The notes: generated by a model from the letters alone, not told the origin. 64,000 nt of DNA from Chitinophagales bacterium (GCA_017303475.1 JAFLBO010000008.1:148859-212858), one strand, 5' to 3'; shown: positions 19,444-29,073, counted from the stretch's first letter. Numbers and translations are program-made.

Positions 19444-19585
19444 GAACGCGGATGACGCAGATGACGCGGATCTTGAAAATTGCCTTCGGCAATTTTGAGG
19501 TTTGCTTACCCTAAAATCTCAAATGTATCTAAACAGGCTGCCGAAGGCAGCATAAAAATCCGCGTCATCTGCGTCATCCGCGTTC
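19444..19585. repeat. Compound inverted repeat with two nested hairpins (GACGCGGAT family)
   Basis: The outer arms 19444-19471 and 19558-19585 are perfect reverse complements (28 bp) made of the word GACGCGGAT/GACGCAGAT. Inside lie two separate hairpins: AAAATTGCC/GGCAATTTT (19476-19496) and GCTGCC/GGCAGC (19537-19551). The same plan, with the inner hairpins in swapped order, is found at 46454-46598. Further copies of CCGCGTTC continue to about 19612. Confidence 0.88.
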
Positions 19586-19681
19586 CAAAATCCAATCCGC
19601 GTTCTCAGCGTTCCAAACCCTATTCACGTTCACAGCCCGCGTTCCTCATAAATCTGCGTACCTTTCCCAAAATTTATCCGT

Positions 19682-22552
19682 ATGCGGCAACTCCTTACCT
19701 GGCTCCTTCTAGGGTTCCTTTCAGCTCAATCTTTCGCACAACAACCTACGCCTGCCGATACCCGGCTCAAAGGTTTTGACCAACGCCAAAAACTCAAAAA
19801 ACAGTCACTGCTTGCTTCCATTGAGCCAGTCAATATTGGCCCTACCGTGTTCTCCTGCCGGGTCACTGATGTAGATGTCAACCCTGCCGACCCCACCGAA
19901 ATGTATGTGGCCTATGCCTCCGGCGGACTTTGGCACACCACCAGCAATGGCACTGCCTTCAAGCCTGTTTTCGACCACGAAGCCAGTATGACCATTGGAG
20001 ATATTGCCGTAGACTGGACCAACCGGGTACTTTGGGTAGGCACCGGAGAGGCTAACAGCAGTCGCTCCTCTTATGCCGGCACAGGCATTTACCGCAGCTC
20101 CGACCAGGGAAAAACCTGGGAATGGCGTGGATTACCGGAAAGCCACCACATTTCCAGAATCATTTTACATCCTACAGATCCAAATACACTCTGGGTAGCC
20201 GTTTTAGGCCATTTATACTCACCCAACCCCGAACGCGGGGTGTACAAAACCATTGATGGTGGTAAAACCTGGGTTAGAACACTGTTTGCCGATGAAAATA
20301 GCGGCGCTATTGACCTGGTGCTGGATCCCAATGATCCCAACACCCTGCTGGCCGCCACCTGGGAACGGAGTCGGCGGGCCTGGGAATTTAATGGCGCAGG
20401 GGCAGGCTCTGCCATCTGGAAAAGCATAGATGGCGGTAATACCTGGGTAAAAGCGATGAACGGATTCCCCTCCGGCCCCAAAACAGGTCGAATCGGACTG
20501 GCTTCCGGCAAAAAAAACGGAAAAACGGTGCTGTATGCCTGCATTGATAATCAAAATCCCAAGCCGGCTAAAGACAAGCCATCTGATGACGGACTGACCA
20601 AAGACCAGTTGCGAAACATGTCGAAGGAAGCATTTATGCAACTCAACGACGAAAAGCTGGCTACTTTCCTGAAGCAAAACGAATTCCCGGAGAAATACAG
20701 TGCCAAAAAGGTCAAAGACCTCGTCCAAAAAGACAAACTCAAGCCCATTGCCCTGGTTGAATTTCTGGAAGACGCCAATTCACGCTTGTTTGAAACAGAC
20801 TACATCGGCGCCGAACTCTATCGGTCCGATGATGGCGGCCAAAGCTGGAAACGAACCCACGAGGATGCCATTGAACAAATGCACTTTACGTATGGCTACT
20901 ACTTTGCCAATGTACGCTGTATGCCGGAAGACGCTGACCAGGTATATATGATTGGCTTTTTCATCATCCGGTCTGAAGATGGCGGCAAAACCTGGAAAAA
21001 CATCAATGGCGAGAATGTACACGTTGACCACCACGCACTTTGGCTGAATCCTGCCAGAAAAGGGCATCTGGTGAATGGCAACGACGGCGGTTTAAACATA
21101 TCCTGGGATAACGGAGAGTCCTGGATTAAGTGTAATACACCGCCTGTAGGCCAGTTTTATGCCATTACTACCGACGAGTCGGACCCTTACCAGGTATACG
21201 GCGGCGCTCAGGACAATGGCGTTTGGGTTGGCCCCAGCCAATACGAGGCCTCCACCGCCTGGCATCAAACCGGCGCATACCCGTATAAAGAACTGCTTGG
21301 CGGCGATGGAATGCAGGTGCAGGTTGATTACCGCGACAACAATACGGTGTACACCGGATTCCAGTTTGGCAACTATTTCAAAGTAGACCGCACAACAGGT
21401 GCTTCCCGACCCATAACGCCCAAACACGACCTGGGCGAACGCCCGCTTCGTTTCAACTGGCAAACACCCATTTGGCTGAGCCGACACCAGCAAGATGTGT
21501 TATATCTGGGCGCCAACAAACTGTACCGTTCCTTTAACCAGGGTAAAGATTGGGAGGCCATTTCCGGCGACCTGACCAATGGCGGCAAACCTGGTAACGT
21601 ACCTTACGGCACCCTCACAAGCATTTGCGAAAGCCCTTTGAAGTTTGGTATGTTGTACACTGGCTCAGACGATGGCCTGGTGCACCTAACCCGCGATGGC
21701 GGCGAAACCTGGACGAATATCTCCGGTCAACTTCCTGCCAATTTATGGGTAAGCAGAGTGGTGGCCTCTGCCCACGAGCGCGGGCGTGTGTATGTGTCGC
21801 TCAATGGTTATCGTTGGGATGATTTTACCGCTTATTTGTACGTTTCACAGGATTTTGGTCAAACCTGGACCAAACTTGGCAATGACCTGCCCCTTGAACC
21901 CATCAATGTAGTCCGCGAAGACCCGGCAAATCCGAATGTCGTATACGTAGGTACCGATCACAACGTTTATGTATCATTGGACGGCGGAGCATCCTTCCAA
22001 ACGCTGAGCGCAGATTTCCCTGATGTTCCGGTACACGATCTGGCCATACAGGCCAATGCCCGCGAACTGGTGATCGGCACTCACGGTCGCTCCATGTTTA
22101 AAGCAGATATTTCCCTTATTCAGCAATTAAACGCGGAAGTGCTGCTGTCAGAACTGAAATTATTTAGCCTGGAAAAAAGAAAATTCAATAAAAACTGGGG
22201 CAAAAAACGTGCTTATCAGGAAACAAAAGATCCAGAATATCCGGTTTGGTTTTACAGCAAAAGTGACGGAAAAGTATCCTGGACCGTCAAACATAAAGAA
22301 AGCGGCTTGGTCCTGAACAGCGGCGCCATAGATGCTGTTAAAGGAGTCAACAACTGGACCTATGCCCTGGACTTCCGCGAGGATGCCTTGTCAAAATACA
22401 AAGAAGCCCTTCAACGCGAGCAAAAAGATGCAAAAAAGCCACTTGACATGGAAAAAGCTGACACCGGCAAACGGTATCTACGCAAAGGCGTGTATACCTT
22501 TACACTGGAAAAAGGCGGCGTGAAAGTGGAAGAAGAATTAATAATTGAGTAA
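19682..22552 (+). CDS. Secreted Asp-box (BNR/VPS10-like) beta-propeller protein
   Basis: The protein has 956 residues. Its signal peptide ends at AQSFAQ. At least ten Asp-box motifs are visible (SSDQGKTW, TIDGGKTW, SIDGGNTW, SDDGGQSW, SEDGGKTW, SWDNGESW, SFNQGKDW, TRDGGETW, SQDFGQTW, SLDGGASF). They are spread over residues about 130-790, enough for two propellers of the sortilin/xyloglucanase type. The region at about 290-370 is a lysine-rich helical insertion. The C-terminal 130 residues look like a beta-sandwich and carry no T9SS sorting signal. It may be a glycosidase-like or binding protein; no catalytic residues can be assigned. Confidence 0.85.
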   Translation: MRQLLTWLLLGFLSAQSFAQQPTPADTRLKGFDQRQKLKKQSLLASIEPVNIGPTVFSCRVTDVDVNPADPTEMYVAYASGGLWHTTSNGTAFKPVFDHEASMTIGDIAVDWTNRVLWVGTGEANSSRSSYAGTGIYRSSDQGKTWEWRGLPESHHISRIILHPTDPNTLWVAVLGHLYSPNPERGVYKTIDGGKTWVRTLFADENSGAIDLVLDPNDPNTLLAATWERSRRAWEFNGAGAGSAIWKSIDGGNTWVKAMNGFPSGPKTGRIGLASGKKNGKTVLYACIDNQNPKPAKDKPSDDGLTKDQLRNMSKEAFMQLNDEKLATFLKQNEFPEKYSAKKVKDLVQKDKLKPIALVEFLEDANSRLFETDYIGAELYRSDDGGQSWKRTHEDAIEQMHFTYGYYFANVRCMPEDADQVYMIGFFIIRSEDGGKTWKNINGENVHVDHHALWLNPARKGHLVNGNDGGLNISWDNGESWIKCNTPPVGQFYAITTDESDPYQVYGGAQDNGVWVGPSQYEASTAWHQTGAYPYKELLGGDGMQVQVDYRDNNTVYTGFQFGNYFKVDRTTGASRPITPKHDLGERPLRFNWQTPIWLSRHQQDVLYLGANKLYRSFNQGKDWEAISGDLTNGGKPGNVPYGTLTSICESPLKFGMLYTGSDDGLVHLTRDGGETWTNISGQLPANLWVSRVVASAHERGRVYVSLNGYRWDDFTAYLYVSQDFGQTWTKLGNDLPLEPINVVREDPANPNVVYVGTDHNVYVSLDGGASFQTLSADFPDVPVHDLAIQANARELVIGTHGRSMFKADISLIQQLNAEVLLSELKLFSLEKRKFNKNWGKKRAYQETKDPEYPVWFYSKSDGKVSWTVKHKESGLVLNSGAIDAVKGVNNWTYALDFREDALSKYKEALQREQKDAKKPLDMEKADTGKRYLRKGVYTFTLEKGGVKVEEELIIE

Positions 22553-22581
22553 CAGAACACTGTCACAACCCATCATAACCT

Positions 22582-23340
22582 ATGAAAAACATCCAGGTAA
22601 CCCTATTGCTGTTCATTTCCCTGAGTTTGAGCAGCTGCCTCACCATCGTTGAAGAAATCACCATCCGAAAAGATGGCAGCGGTACTTATAGTTTCGCACT
22701 GGACGGCAGTAAAATCAAAAGCAAATTTGACAACTTTGGGAAATCAATGGGGAAAAGTACGCAACCCGACAGCTCCGCCCTAGCCGGACTGCCTGACACC
22801 GTCAACGTTTTGGAAAAGAAGGAAGAGAGGTATGAAATAGCCGCACGTATGCTGGCCAATAAAAACGGAATCAGTAATGCGCACGGTTTCAACGACACAC
22901 TTACCCACCAGTCCGGATTTGCCTTCAATTTTCAAAGCCTGGCACATCTGCAGGATGCGCTGATTTCCCTGAAGGACGACGATGTGGAAATTGGAGGCTG
23001 GAATGAAGATGCTTACATCGGCATGGATGGAAAAACCTTGAAACGTCATGCAGGAGCATCCAGCTTTGCCGATTTTCTAGCTGAAATCATGACAAAGCAG
23101 GCATCAGATGACGAAATTGCACCAGATGCCAGTGCAGTAAAAGGCATGATGAAAATGATGTTTCGCGACCTGGAATTCAAAACCATTTACCATTTCCCCG
23201 ACCAGAAAATCAAAAAGTGCAACGACAAAAACGCACAATTAAGCGATGACCGCCACACGCTCATCATCCTGGAAAAGCCCTTGGACGAAAATAACAAGTC
23301 GAAAAAGAAACCTTCGGAACTAAACATCCGTCTTAAATAA
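22582..23340 (+). CDS. Putative lipoprotein, first of a tandem paralogous pair
   Basis: The protein has 252 residues with a lipobox ending in LSSC, with Cys at residue 19. After it comes LTIVEEITIRKDGSGTYSF, closely matched in the next gene by LHIIEEATFKNNGSGSYKM. The C-terminal parts also align (TIYHFPDQKIKKCNDK against QIYHFPDRTVKKSDNK). I recognise no family function. It starts 29 bp after the propeller gene in the same direction and may be in the same transcript. Confidence 0.78.
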   Translation: MKNIQVTLLLFISLSLSSCLTIVEEITIRKDGSGTYSFALDGSKIKSKFDNFGKSMGKSTQPDSSALAGLPDTVNVLEKKEERYEIAARMLANKNGISNAHGFNDTLTHQSGFAFNFQSLAHLQDALISLKDDDVEIGGWNEDAYIGMDGKTLKRHAGASSFADFLAEIMTKQASDDEIAPDASAVKGMMKMMFRDLEFKTIYHFPDQKIKKCNDKNAQLSDDRHTLIILEKPLDENNKSKKKPSELNIRLK

Positions 23341-23402
23341 ACAATTCAATCAAACCTGATACGGGCTAGTCCCCGTATATATTTTTCCAATTCCTACATT
23401 CA

Positions 23403-24194
23403 ATGAAAAATTTGAAAAACCTTTTCCTCGCAGTACTTGCCGTGAGCATGACTGCACTCACTGGCTGCCTGCATATTATTGAGGAAGCTACCTTTAAAAA
23501 CAACGGTTCCGGATCCTATAAAATGACGCTCGATATGAGCGAGATGAAGGGCATGATGGACATGTTCAAAGGCATGGCCGGCGATAGTTCTTTGACCTCA
23601 GGCATGGGCATTGAAGGCGATTCTACTTCTATCCAAACAGAAGGCGATTACACCCCGCCGGCTGATGCTCCTGCAATGGAAGACCCTATGGGAGGTCTCG
23701 GAACCCAAATGAGCAGTGTTGCTGCAACCATCCGCGGCGTGGAAGGCATCACCAATGTGGTAGAAATCAACGACACCACTAACTTCCAGTTTGGCTACTC
23801 TTTTGACTTTGTGAACGTAGATGCGCTCAACCGCGCTTTGCGTATCATCAACAAAGACAAGTACGACGCCAAAGTGGAAGAAGTTTTCCGCTTTAAAGGC
23901 AAAAGTTTCGAGCGTCTTGGAACAGGTGATATTGGCGAAGAAATGAAAAAAGCGATGATGAACTCCGATGAAGAAGGCGGAGAAGAAGGCAGCATGGATA
24001 TGGTTAAAATGTTCCTGGCCGATATGAGCTACAAACAAATCTACCATTTCCCTGACCGCACTGTTAAAAAGTCTGACAACAAACTCGGCGAAATCACCGA
24101 CGAAGGCCATACCCTGACCATCAACATCAAGCCTTTTGATGAAGAACAGCAAAAGAAAAAGGCCAGCGTAGCCACCAAAGTCAAACTTAAATAG
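23403..24194 (+). CDS. Putative lipoprotein, second of a tandem paralogous pair
   Basis: The protein has 263 residues with a lipobox ending in LTGC, with Cys at residue 22. It is a diverged duplicate of the preceding lipoprotein and shares the GSGSY start of the mature domain and the YHFPD motif near the end. It is unusually rich in Met and acidic residues in the middle. It is probably anchored in the outer or inner membrane facing the periplasm. It converges on mrdA across the inverted repeat at 24226-24380. Confidence 0.78.
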   Translation: MKNLKNLFLAVLAVSMTALTGCLHIIEEATFKNNGSGSYKMTLDMSEMKGMMDMFKGMAGDSSLTSGMGIEGDSTSIQTEGDYTPPADAPAMEDPMGGLGTQMSSVAATIRGVEGITNVVEINDTTNFQFGYSFDFVNVDALNRALRIINKDKYDAKVEEVFRFKGKSFERLGTGDIGEEMKKAMMNSDEEGGEEGSMDMVKMFLADMSYKQIYHFPDRTVKKSDNKLGEITDEGHTLTINIKPFDEEQQKKKASVATKVKLK

Positions 24195-24225
24195 AAGGCA
24201 CGAAGGCCAGTTATCATATTTCAAA

Positions 24226-24380
24226 GGGGCTGTCTCGGAAGTTATTTTTACCGCAGAGGCGGAGAGACGCAGAGGCACTTAAACTGAGAGTCTCACTTGG
24301 AGTGAGACTCTCAGTTTAAGTGCCTCTGCGTCTCTCCGCCTCTGCGGTAAAAATAAATCAGCGACTTTTGAGACACCCTC
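24226..24380. mobile_element. MITE-like palindromic element, copy 1 (CCGCAGAGGCGGAGAG family)
   Basis: A perfect 54-bp inverted repeat (24244-24297 and 24301-24354) with a 3-bp loop is framed by imperfect terminal inverted repeats. The left terminus is GGGGCTGTCTCGGAAGTT (24226-24243). The right terminus, read inward on the minus strand, is GAGGGTGTCTCAAAAGTCGC (24361-24380). Relatives with the same termini and the same CCGCAGAGGCGGAGAG word lie at 58268-58483. It contains no coding sequence. It sits between two convergent genes and could also terminate both transcripts. Confidence 0.75.
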
Positions 24381-24416
24381 TTTGCGTCTTCGTGCCTTTG
24401 GCCAGTCCTTTGTGCC

Positions 24417-26414
24417 TTACTTCTTACCGGGGCGCGTACCACCAACAGTCCCGGTAGCAGGCTGAACAGCATCCGGCACCTCGCTGGGAAGTTTAGCCGG
24501 ATCAGGCAGGGAATCGGGTCTTGGTTTGGGCAACTTGGCCTGAATCTTTTCCTGTGCCCGGTTAGCCAAAATTTTGGAGGTCAGGTCGGCCTTAATCATA
24601 CGCTCTTCGATTGGCAAACGATCCGTTGCAATGGTATCATTGAGCATTTTTTCAATCATCAAGCCTGCTATAGGCGCTGCATAGGATGCACCCCAACCCG
24701 CGTTTTCCACATATACGGCTATAGCAATTTTGGGATCGTCTTTAGGTGCAAAAGCAAAAAATACAGAGTGGTCGTCGCCATGCGGGTTCTGACTGGTACC
24801 TGTTTTTCCACATACCGAAACGCCTGGAACCTGGGCAATTCGGGCTGTACCCCGCACTACGCATTGCTCCATTCCTTCCACTACCGTTTCAAAGTGCCGG
24901 GGGTCAATTTCCACCTTGTTTTTAACAAAAAAACGATCCGGTATTGAAGTACCATCCTTGAATTCTTTGATCAGGTGGGGCGCATACCAATAGCCGCGGT
25001 TGGCAATACATGCCGCCAGATTAGCCATCTGAATGGTAGTAAGCTGCAATTCGCCCTGCCCAATGCCACACGACATGATGGTTGGCGAGTGCCACCCTCC
25101 CAGATGTTTGGGATATAACTTGTTGTAATAAGCGGAGGTAGGGAATCCACCCGGACTTTCATTCGGGTAGTCAATGCCCAATCTCTTCCCAAACCCAAAC
25201 TGTGTCATGTATTTATTGAACTCATCCAGCCCTTGCTGCGGGTTTGAGTAGCCATACTTATCTACCTGATCCCGGTACTTCATCATATAATAAGTATTAC
25301 AGGAATGGGCCAGCGCATCCACCACTCCGTTCAGATGCCCGCTGTGGTGACATTTATACAACCGACCAGCATAGAAGTAACCTCCTGAACAACTGAAGCC
25401 TGAATTAGCGCTTATGGTTCCTTCCTGCAAACCAATGAGTGTAACCACCGTTTTGAAAATAGACCCCGGCGGGTATTTAGCCATCACAGTGCGGTCAAAG
25501 AAATACCGCAACGGATCGGTCAGCAGGCGACTAAACTCCTGTCCGCGCTCATTGGTCATCACCAACAAGTTCGGGTTGTAGGTAGGAGCACTGATCATGG
25601 CCAGTATTTGTCCGGTTTTCGGATCAATAGCCACCACACTGCCGGTTTTATTCTGCATCAACTTCTCACCATAAGCTTGCAGGTTGATATCAATGCTGGA
25701 TACCAAATCCTTTCCGGCAATAGCAGCAGAATCTCGTTCACCTTGCTTGTAACTACCCACAATACGTCCCAGGTTGTCGCGCAGCAAATTGGTTACCCCC
25801 TTTTTTCCGCGCAAATAATCTTCATAACCCGATTCCAGCCCGGCCGCTCCGATATAGTCGCCGGTTTCATATTTGCCGTTGCTCCGCTCTATATCTCTGG
25901 GTGTTACCTCATTAATATACCCCAAAACGTGCGCGCCGGCATTAAACGGATACCCCCGGATACTGCGCGCCTGAACGAAAAAACCAGGAAACTCGTATTG
26001 GCTTTCCAAAAAACGGGCGTTTTTCTCAGGCGAGATTTTTTTCAGGAAAACAAAAGGAACAGATTTAGAGAATTTGCCACTGCGCCAGTCTTTGTTGAGG
26101 TTGCGCTTGAATTCATCTTCCGTTATACCCAAAATTCCACAAAACTTAGCCACATCCATCTTCTTCATATCCATCTGGCTGTAGGTAACCATCAGGTCAA
26201 AAGTGGCCTCATTGTTCACAATCCGCTCCCCGTTGCGATCATATATAATTCCGCGGGGCGGATATACTGTGAGCTCTTCAATGGCTGTGGCATCAGCCAG
26301 TTTGGCGTACGACCCGTCAAATATCTGCAAGTTGGCGGCTTGCAGCATCAGGGCAATGGCGCATACCAGAAAAACGACTTGAATATTTCGTTGGCGATGG
26401 AGACCGTTTTTCAT
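24417..26414 (-). CDS. mrdA: Penicillin-binding protein 2 (peptidoglycan transpeptidase)
   Basis: PBP2 cross-links peptidoglycan in the elongation complex. The protein has 665 residues from the ATG at 26414. A longer frame to 26471 would overlap mreD, and the MKNGLHRQRN start puts the single N-terminal membrane helix in the normal place. The pedestal domain has YPPRGIIYDRNGERIVNN. The transpeptidase motifs are SxxK in YPPGSIFKTVV, SxN in AHSCNTYY, and KTG in VCGKTGTSQNP. A proline-rich tail ends the protein. It is last in the mreB-mreC-mreD-mrdA cluster. Confidence 0.94.
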   Translation of the reverse strand: MKNGLHRQRNIQVVFLVCAIALMLQAANLQIFDGSYAKLADATAIEELTVYPPRGIIYDRNGERIVNNEATFDLMVTYSQMDMKKMDVAKFCGILGITEDEFKRNLNKDWRSGKFSKSVPFVFLKKISPEKNARFLESQYEFPGFFVQARSIRGYPFNAGAHVLGYINEVTPRDIERSNGKYETGDYIGAAGLESGYEDYLRGKKGVTNLLRDNLGRIVGSYKQGERDSAAIAGKDLVSSIDINLQAYGEKLMQNKTGSVVAIDPKTGQILAMISAPTYNPNLLVMTNERGQEFSRLLTDPLRYFFDRTVMAKYPPGSIFKTVVTLIGLQEGTISANSGFSCSGGYFYAGRLYKCHHSGHLNGVVDALAHSCNTYYMMKYRDQVDKYGYSNPQQGLDEFNKYMTQFGFGKRLGIDYPNESPGGFPTSAYYNKLYPKHLGGWHSPTIMSCGIGQGELQLTTIQMANLAACIANRGYWYAPHLIKEFKDGTSIPDRFFVKNKVEIDPRHFETVVEGMEQCVVRGTARIAQVPGVSVCGKTGTSQNPHGDDHSVFFAFAPKDDPKIAIAVYVENAGWGASYAAPIAGLMIEKMLNDTIATDRLPIEERMIKADLTSKILANRAQEKIQAKLPKPRPDSLPDPAKLPSEVPDAVQPATGTVGGTRPGKK

Positions 26415-26442
26415 GACTGGGGATCGGTTTAGGAAACTATGC

Positions 26443-26964
26443 TCATTTTTTGGGATTGAACATAGCGACATATAACGCTACAAATATCATGGTTAAACCC
26501 CATGCTGCAGCGGTTTTTTTCACAATTTCCAAGGCAAAAAGGTGTGAAAAGTAACTAAACGAAAAATACCAAAGCAAATGCATGGCCATGAACAGGGCTG
26601 TTCCCTGCAAGAATGTCTGCCAGCCCATGGTTGCCGGAGCAAAAATGGAATCTTTAGTCGAAAAACCACCTTTGGGTGCAAACGGCATCAGCGCCAAACC
26701 TCTGGCAAACGCACTAAACGTACCTGCGCCGGCGTGAATCCCCCAGGATGGCACAAAGGCGTCTACCGCCACTCCAACAGCAAATCCCAGCAAAATCAGA
26801 TAAGGCGCTGCCATTTGTAACGGCAGAAACAGGATAAACAGCGGATACAACAGCACGTTAAAATACGCGCCAATGCTGCCGGTCATTTGATTGAGCAGCA
26901 ATGATTGTACGGCCACCAGACCAATGAACCGCAGTACGTGGGGCGTAATGGAACTACTGTTCAT
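26443..26964 (-). CDS. mreD: Rod shape-determining protein MreD
   Basis: This 173-residue integral membrane protein has five to six hydrophobic segments and few charged residues, the normal form of MreD. It links MreC to the elongasome in the inner membrane. Its start overlaps the end of mreC by 11 bp, which suggests translational coupling. mrdA begins 28 bp after its stop. Assignment rests on size, topology and position in the cluster as much as on sequence. Confidence 0.88.
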   Translation of the reverse strand: MNSSSITPHVLRFIGLVAVQSLLLNQMTGSIGAYFNVLLYPLFILFLPLQMAAPYLILLGFAVGVAVDAFVPSWGIHAGAGTFSAFARGLALMPFAPKGGFSTKDSIFAPATMGWQTFLQGTALFMAMHLLWYFSFSYFSHLFALEIVKKTAAAWGLTMIFVALYVAMFNPKK

Positions 26965-27841
26965 TTGCTTTAATTTTTAACTGCAAACTATCTGTTTCTG
27001 CCTTGAATAAATTCTGTACCACAGAAACATCCCGAACGGTTGTCATATCCTGGTGCAACTTCACCTTGATTTCAAGGAAGTACGGATTTTCTGCATCCGT
27101 TTTGGGCGAGCCGTAAACCTTACCTACCGGATGTCCTGCCGGAAACATCAAAGAATAACCGCTGGTTACTACCGGCTCATTTTCTTTAACAACAAAATGC
27201 TGCGGGATATACCGAAGGGTCATTACCGTTGGATCGCCGCCATCCCAGGTCAGGGAGCCAAAGGCGTTTTTTTGTTGCGGCAACGCAGCCGAAATCTTGG
27301 CCTGCTGATGAAGCACCGACATGACCAGGGAGAAATGCGGACTCACATGCCGCACAATACCCACAATACCCACCGGGCTCAATACCGCCATATCTGTCTT
27401 AACACCATCGCTGCTACCCCGGTTGATAATCAACCAGTTGTTGGCGCCCGACACAGAATTCTTGATTACTTTGGCAGTAACTGATTGGAACTGAGGACGA
27501 ACCGTTTTGCGCAGAATGGAATCAGTTCTGGAAAGCGAATCATAACTCACCAGAAAAAAGGTGTCCCGAATGGGCACCTGCACCTGACGGGCATTAGACA
27601 ATCGAAGTTGCAGACTGTCTACCAAATGTGCCAGGCTGTCGGCACGCTCATAGAGATTGAAGTAATCTGAGGCCATCTGGCGTTTTTCCAGTGCGCGACC
27701 ACCAAAGATGCCAGTGGTATTAGCCCAGATTTCACCCTGACGGGTGTTAAAATTGACCATCATGGCAAAACAAATCACTTCCACTACCAGGAACGTGACA
27801 AAGCCACCGTTACGAAGCAGAAGTTCAAGGAGTTTGCCCAT
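26954..27841 (-). CDS. mreC: Rod shape-determining protein MreC
   Basis: The protein has 295 residues: an N-terminal membrane helix (residues about 13-30, FVTFLVVEVICFAMMVNF), a heptad-rich coiled coil at about 65-95, then the paired beta domains with NSVSGANNWLIINRGSSDGVKTDMAVLSPVGIVGIV, a family hallmark. It forms a periplasmic scaffold that activates PBP2. It is separated from mreB by 67 bp that contain a small inverted repeat. Confidence 0.93.
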   Translation of the reverse strand: MGKLLELLLRNGGFVTFLVVEVICFAMMVNFNTRQGEIWANTTGIFGGRALEKRQMASDYFNLYERADSLAHLVDSLQLRLSNARQVQVPIRDTFFLVSYDSLSRTDSILRKTVRPQFQSVTAKVIKNSVSGANNWLIINRGSSDGVKTDMAVLSPVGIVGIVRHVSPHFSLVMSVLHQQAKISAALPQQKNAFGSLTWDGGDPTVMTLRYIPQHFVVKENEPVVTSGYSLMFPAGHPVGKVYGSPKTDAENPYFLEIKVKLHQDMTTVRDVSVVQNLFKAETDSLQLKIKANEQ

Positions 27842-27859
27842 TGGAGGAACGATGAACTA

Positions 27860-27900
27860 AAACGATGGACGAAGAACCTTACGTTCATCGTCCATCGTTT
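27860..27900. repeat. Inverted repeat between mreB and mreC (ACGATGGACGA word)
   Basis: Arms 27860-27877 and 27883-27900 match at 17 of 18 positions with a 5-bp loop. The word AACGATGGACGATGAAC is the same as at the gyrB/XRE junction. It lies between two genes of one cluster, so it could cause partial termination or protect the mreB message. Confidence 0.8.
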
Positions 27901-27908
27901 ATGGTTCT

Positions 27909-28943
27909 TTATACGCTTTTACGGTCAATTAAGAAAGAATACTGGTGGGAATGGCGCAGCGCCATGCCTGTACCGCGCACCACCGCGCGAAGCGGATCAT
28001 CAGCAACCTGTACATTCAGCTTGGTCTTCTGCTCCAGACGCTTGTCGAGTCCGCGCAACAAAGCGCCGCCACCGGTGAGGTACAGACCCGTTTTGTAAAT
28101 ATCAGAAGCCAATTCAGGAGGCGTAAGTTCAAGTGCACGCAACACCGCATCTTCAATCTTGCTGATGCTCTTGTCCAGTGCATAAGCCACTTCCTGATAA
28201 CCAATCTTGATTTGCTTTGGAATACCGGTCATCAGGTCGCGACCATTAACCGCATAATCAGCAGGTGGGTTTTCCAGTTCGTGCAGCGCAGAACCCACGT
28301 GGATTTTCACTTGTTCTGCAGTGCGCTCGCCAATGAGGATATTGTGTTCGCGCTTCATGTAGTTCATAATATCGTTGGTGAGTTCATCACCTGCGATACG
28401 AATACTTTGGTCGCAAACAATACCAGACAGCGCGATAACGGCAATTTCCGTGGTTCCGCCACCGATATCGATAATCATATTGCCAATTGGCTCTTCGATA
28501 TTCAAACCGATCCCGAGTGCAGCAGCCATTGGCTCGTGGATCAGGTAAGTTTCTTTACTGTCAACGTGGTCGGCGGAATCAAATACTGCGCGTTTTTCTA
28601 CTTCAGTGATACCACTAGGGATACAAATCACCATTTTGAGGTGACTGAGCATATTGCGGCGGCGACCAACCATTTTGATCATGCCCTGAATCATGGCTTC
28701 AGCAGCCTGGAAGTCGGCAATTACACCATCTTTGAGTGGGCGAACCGTTTTGATGTTTTCGTGGGTTTTTTCGTGCATCTGCATGGCACGATGACCTACC
28801 GCAATCGTTTGTTTGGTATTGCGGTCAATAGCGACAATAGAGGGCTCATCTACCACCACCTGATCGTCTACCATGATGAGCGTATTTGCAGTACCGAGGT
28901 CAACGGCGAGTTCTTGCTTGAAGAAATTGAAAAAGTTGAACAA
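27909..28943 (-). CDS. mreB: Rod shape-determining protein MreB
   Basis: MreB is the bacterial actin that guides side-wall synthesis. The protein has 344 residues. Actin-fold motifs are VDLGTANTLI (phosphate 1), IDIGGGTTEIAVIAL (phosphate 2) and GGGALLRGLD (adenosine). The start is TTG at 28943 (complement CAA 28941-28943). An in-frame stop lies six codons upstream and no ATG falls between, so the non-ATG start is the only one that keeps the conserved N-terminus FFNFFKQELAVDLG. First gene of the cluster. Confidence 0.94.
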   Translation of the reverse strand: MFNFFNFFKQELAVDLGTANTLIMVDDQVVVDEPSIVAIDRNTKQTIAVGHRAMQMHEKTHENIKTVRPLKDGVIADFQAAEAMIQGMIKMVGRRRNMLSHLKMVICIPSGITEVEKRAVFDSADHVDSKETYLIHEPMAAALGIGLNIEEPIGNMIIDIGGGTTEIAVIALSGIVCDQSIRIAGDELTNDIMNYMKREHNILIGERTAEQVKIHVGSALHELENPPADYAVNGRDLMTGIPKQIKIGYQEVAYALDKSISKIEDAVLRALELTPPELASDIYKTGLYLTGGGALLRGLDKRLEQKTKLNVQVADDPLRAVVRGTGMALRHSHQYSFLIDRKSV

Positions 28944-28995
28944 AGTATGGGCTGTTTAATTGTGTGAGTCGAATCGGATTGGGAAAAAAAGTGCG

Positions 28996-29003
28996 CAAAA
29001 CTA
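28996..29003 (-). promoter_or_regulatory. -7 box (TAGTTTTG) of the mreB cluster
   Basis: The complement of 28996-29003 reads TAGTTTTG, a match to TAnnTTTG, 52 bases before the mreB TTG. It is the only consensus box between mreB and the upstream M16 gene. Confidence 0.6.
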
Positions 29004-29073
29004 CGCAGAATTTTGTGCTTTTCTAGGTTAAATGTGGGGGAGAATTTGAAAAAAAATAGGTGTTAAAGTAATT

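Noticed and set aside
25608..26432. A 274-residue frame antisense to mrdA
   Set aside because: Same reason: full overlap with a conserved transpeptidase gene and no domain of its own.
27945..28967. A 340-residue frame antisense to mreB
   Set aside because: It lies entirely opposite a conserved gene, has no recognisable domain and has the composition of a shadow frame.
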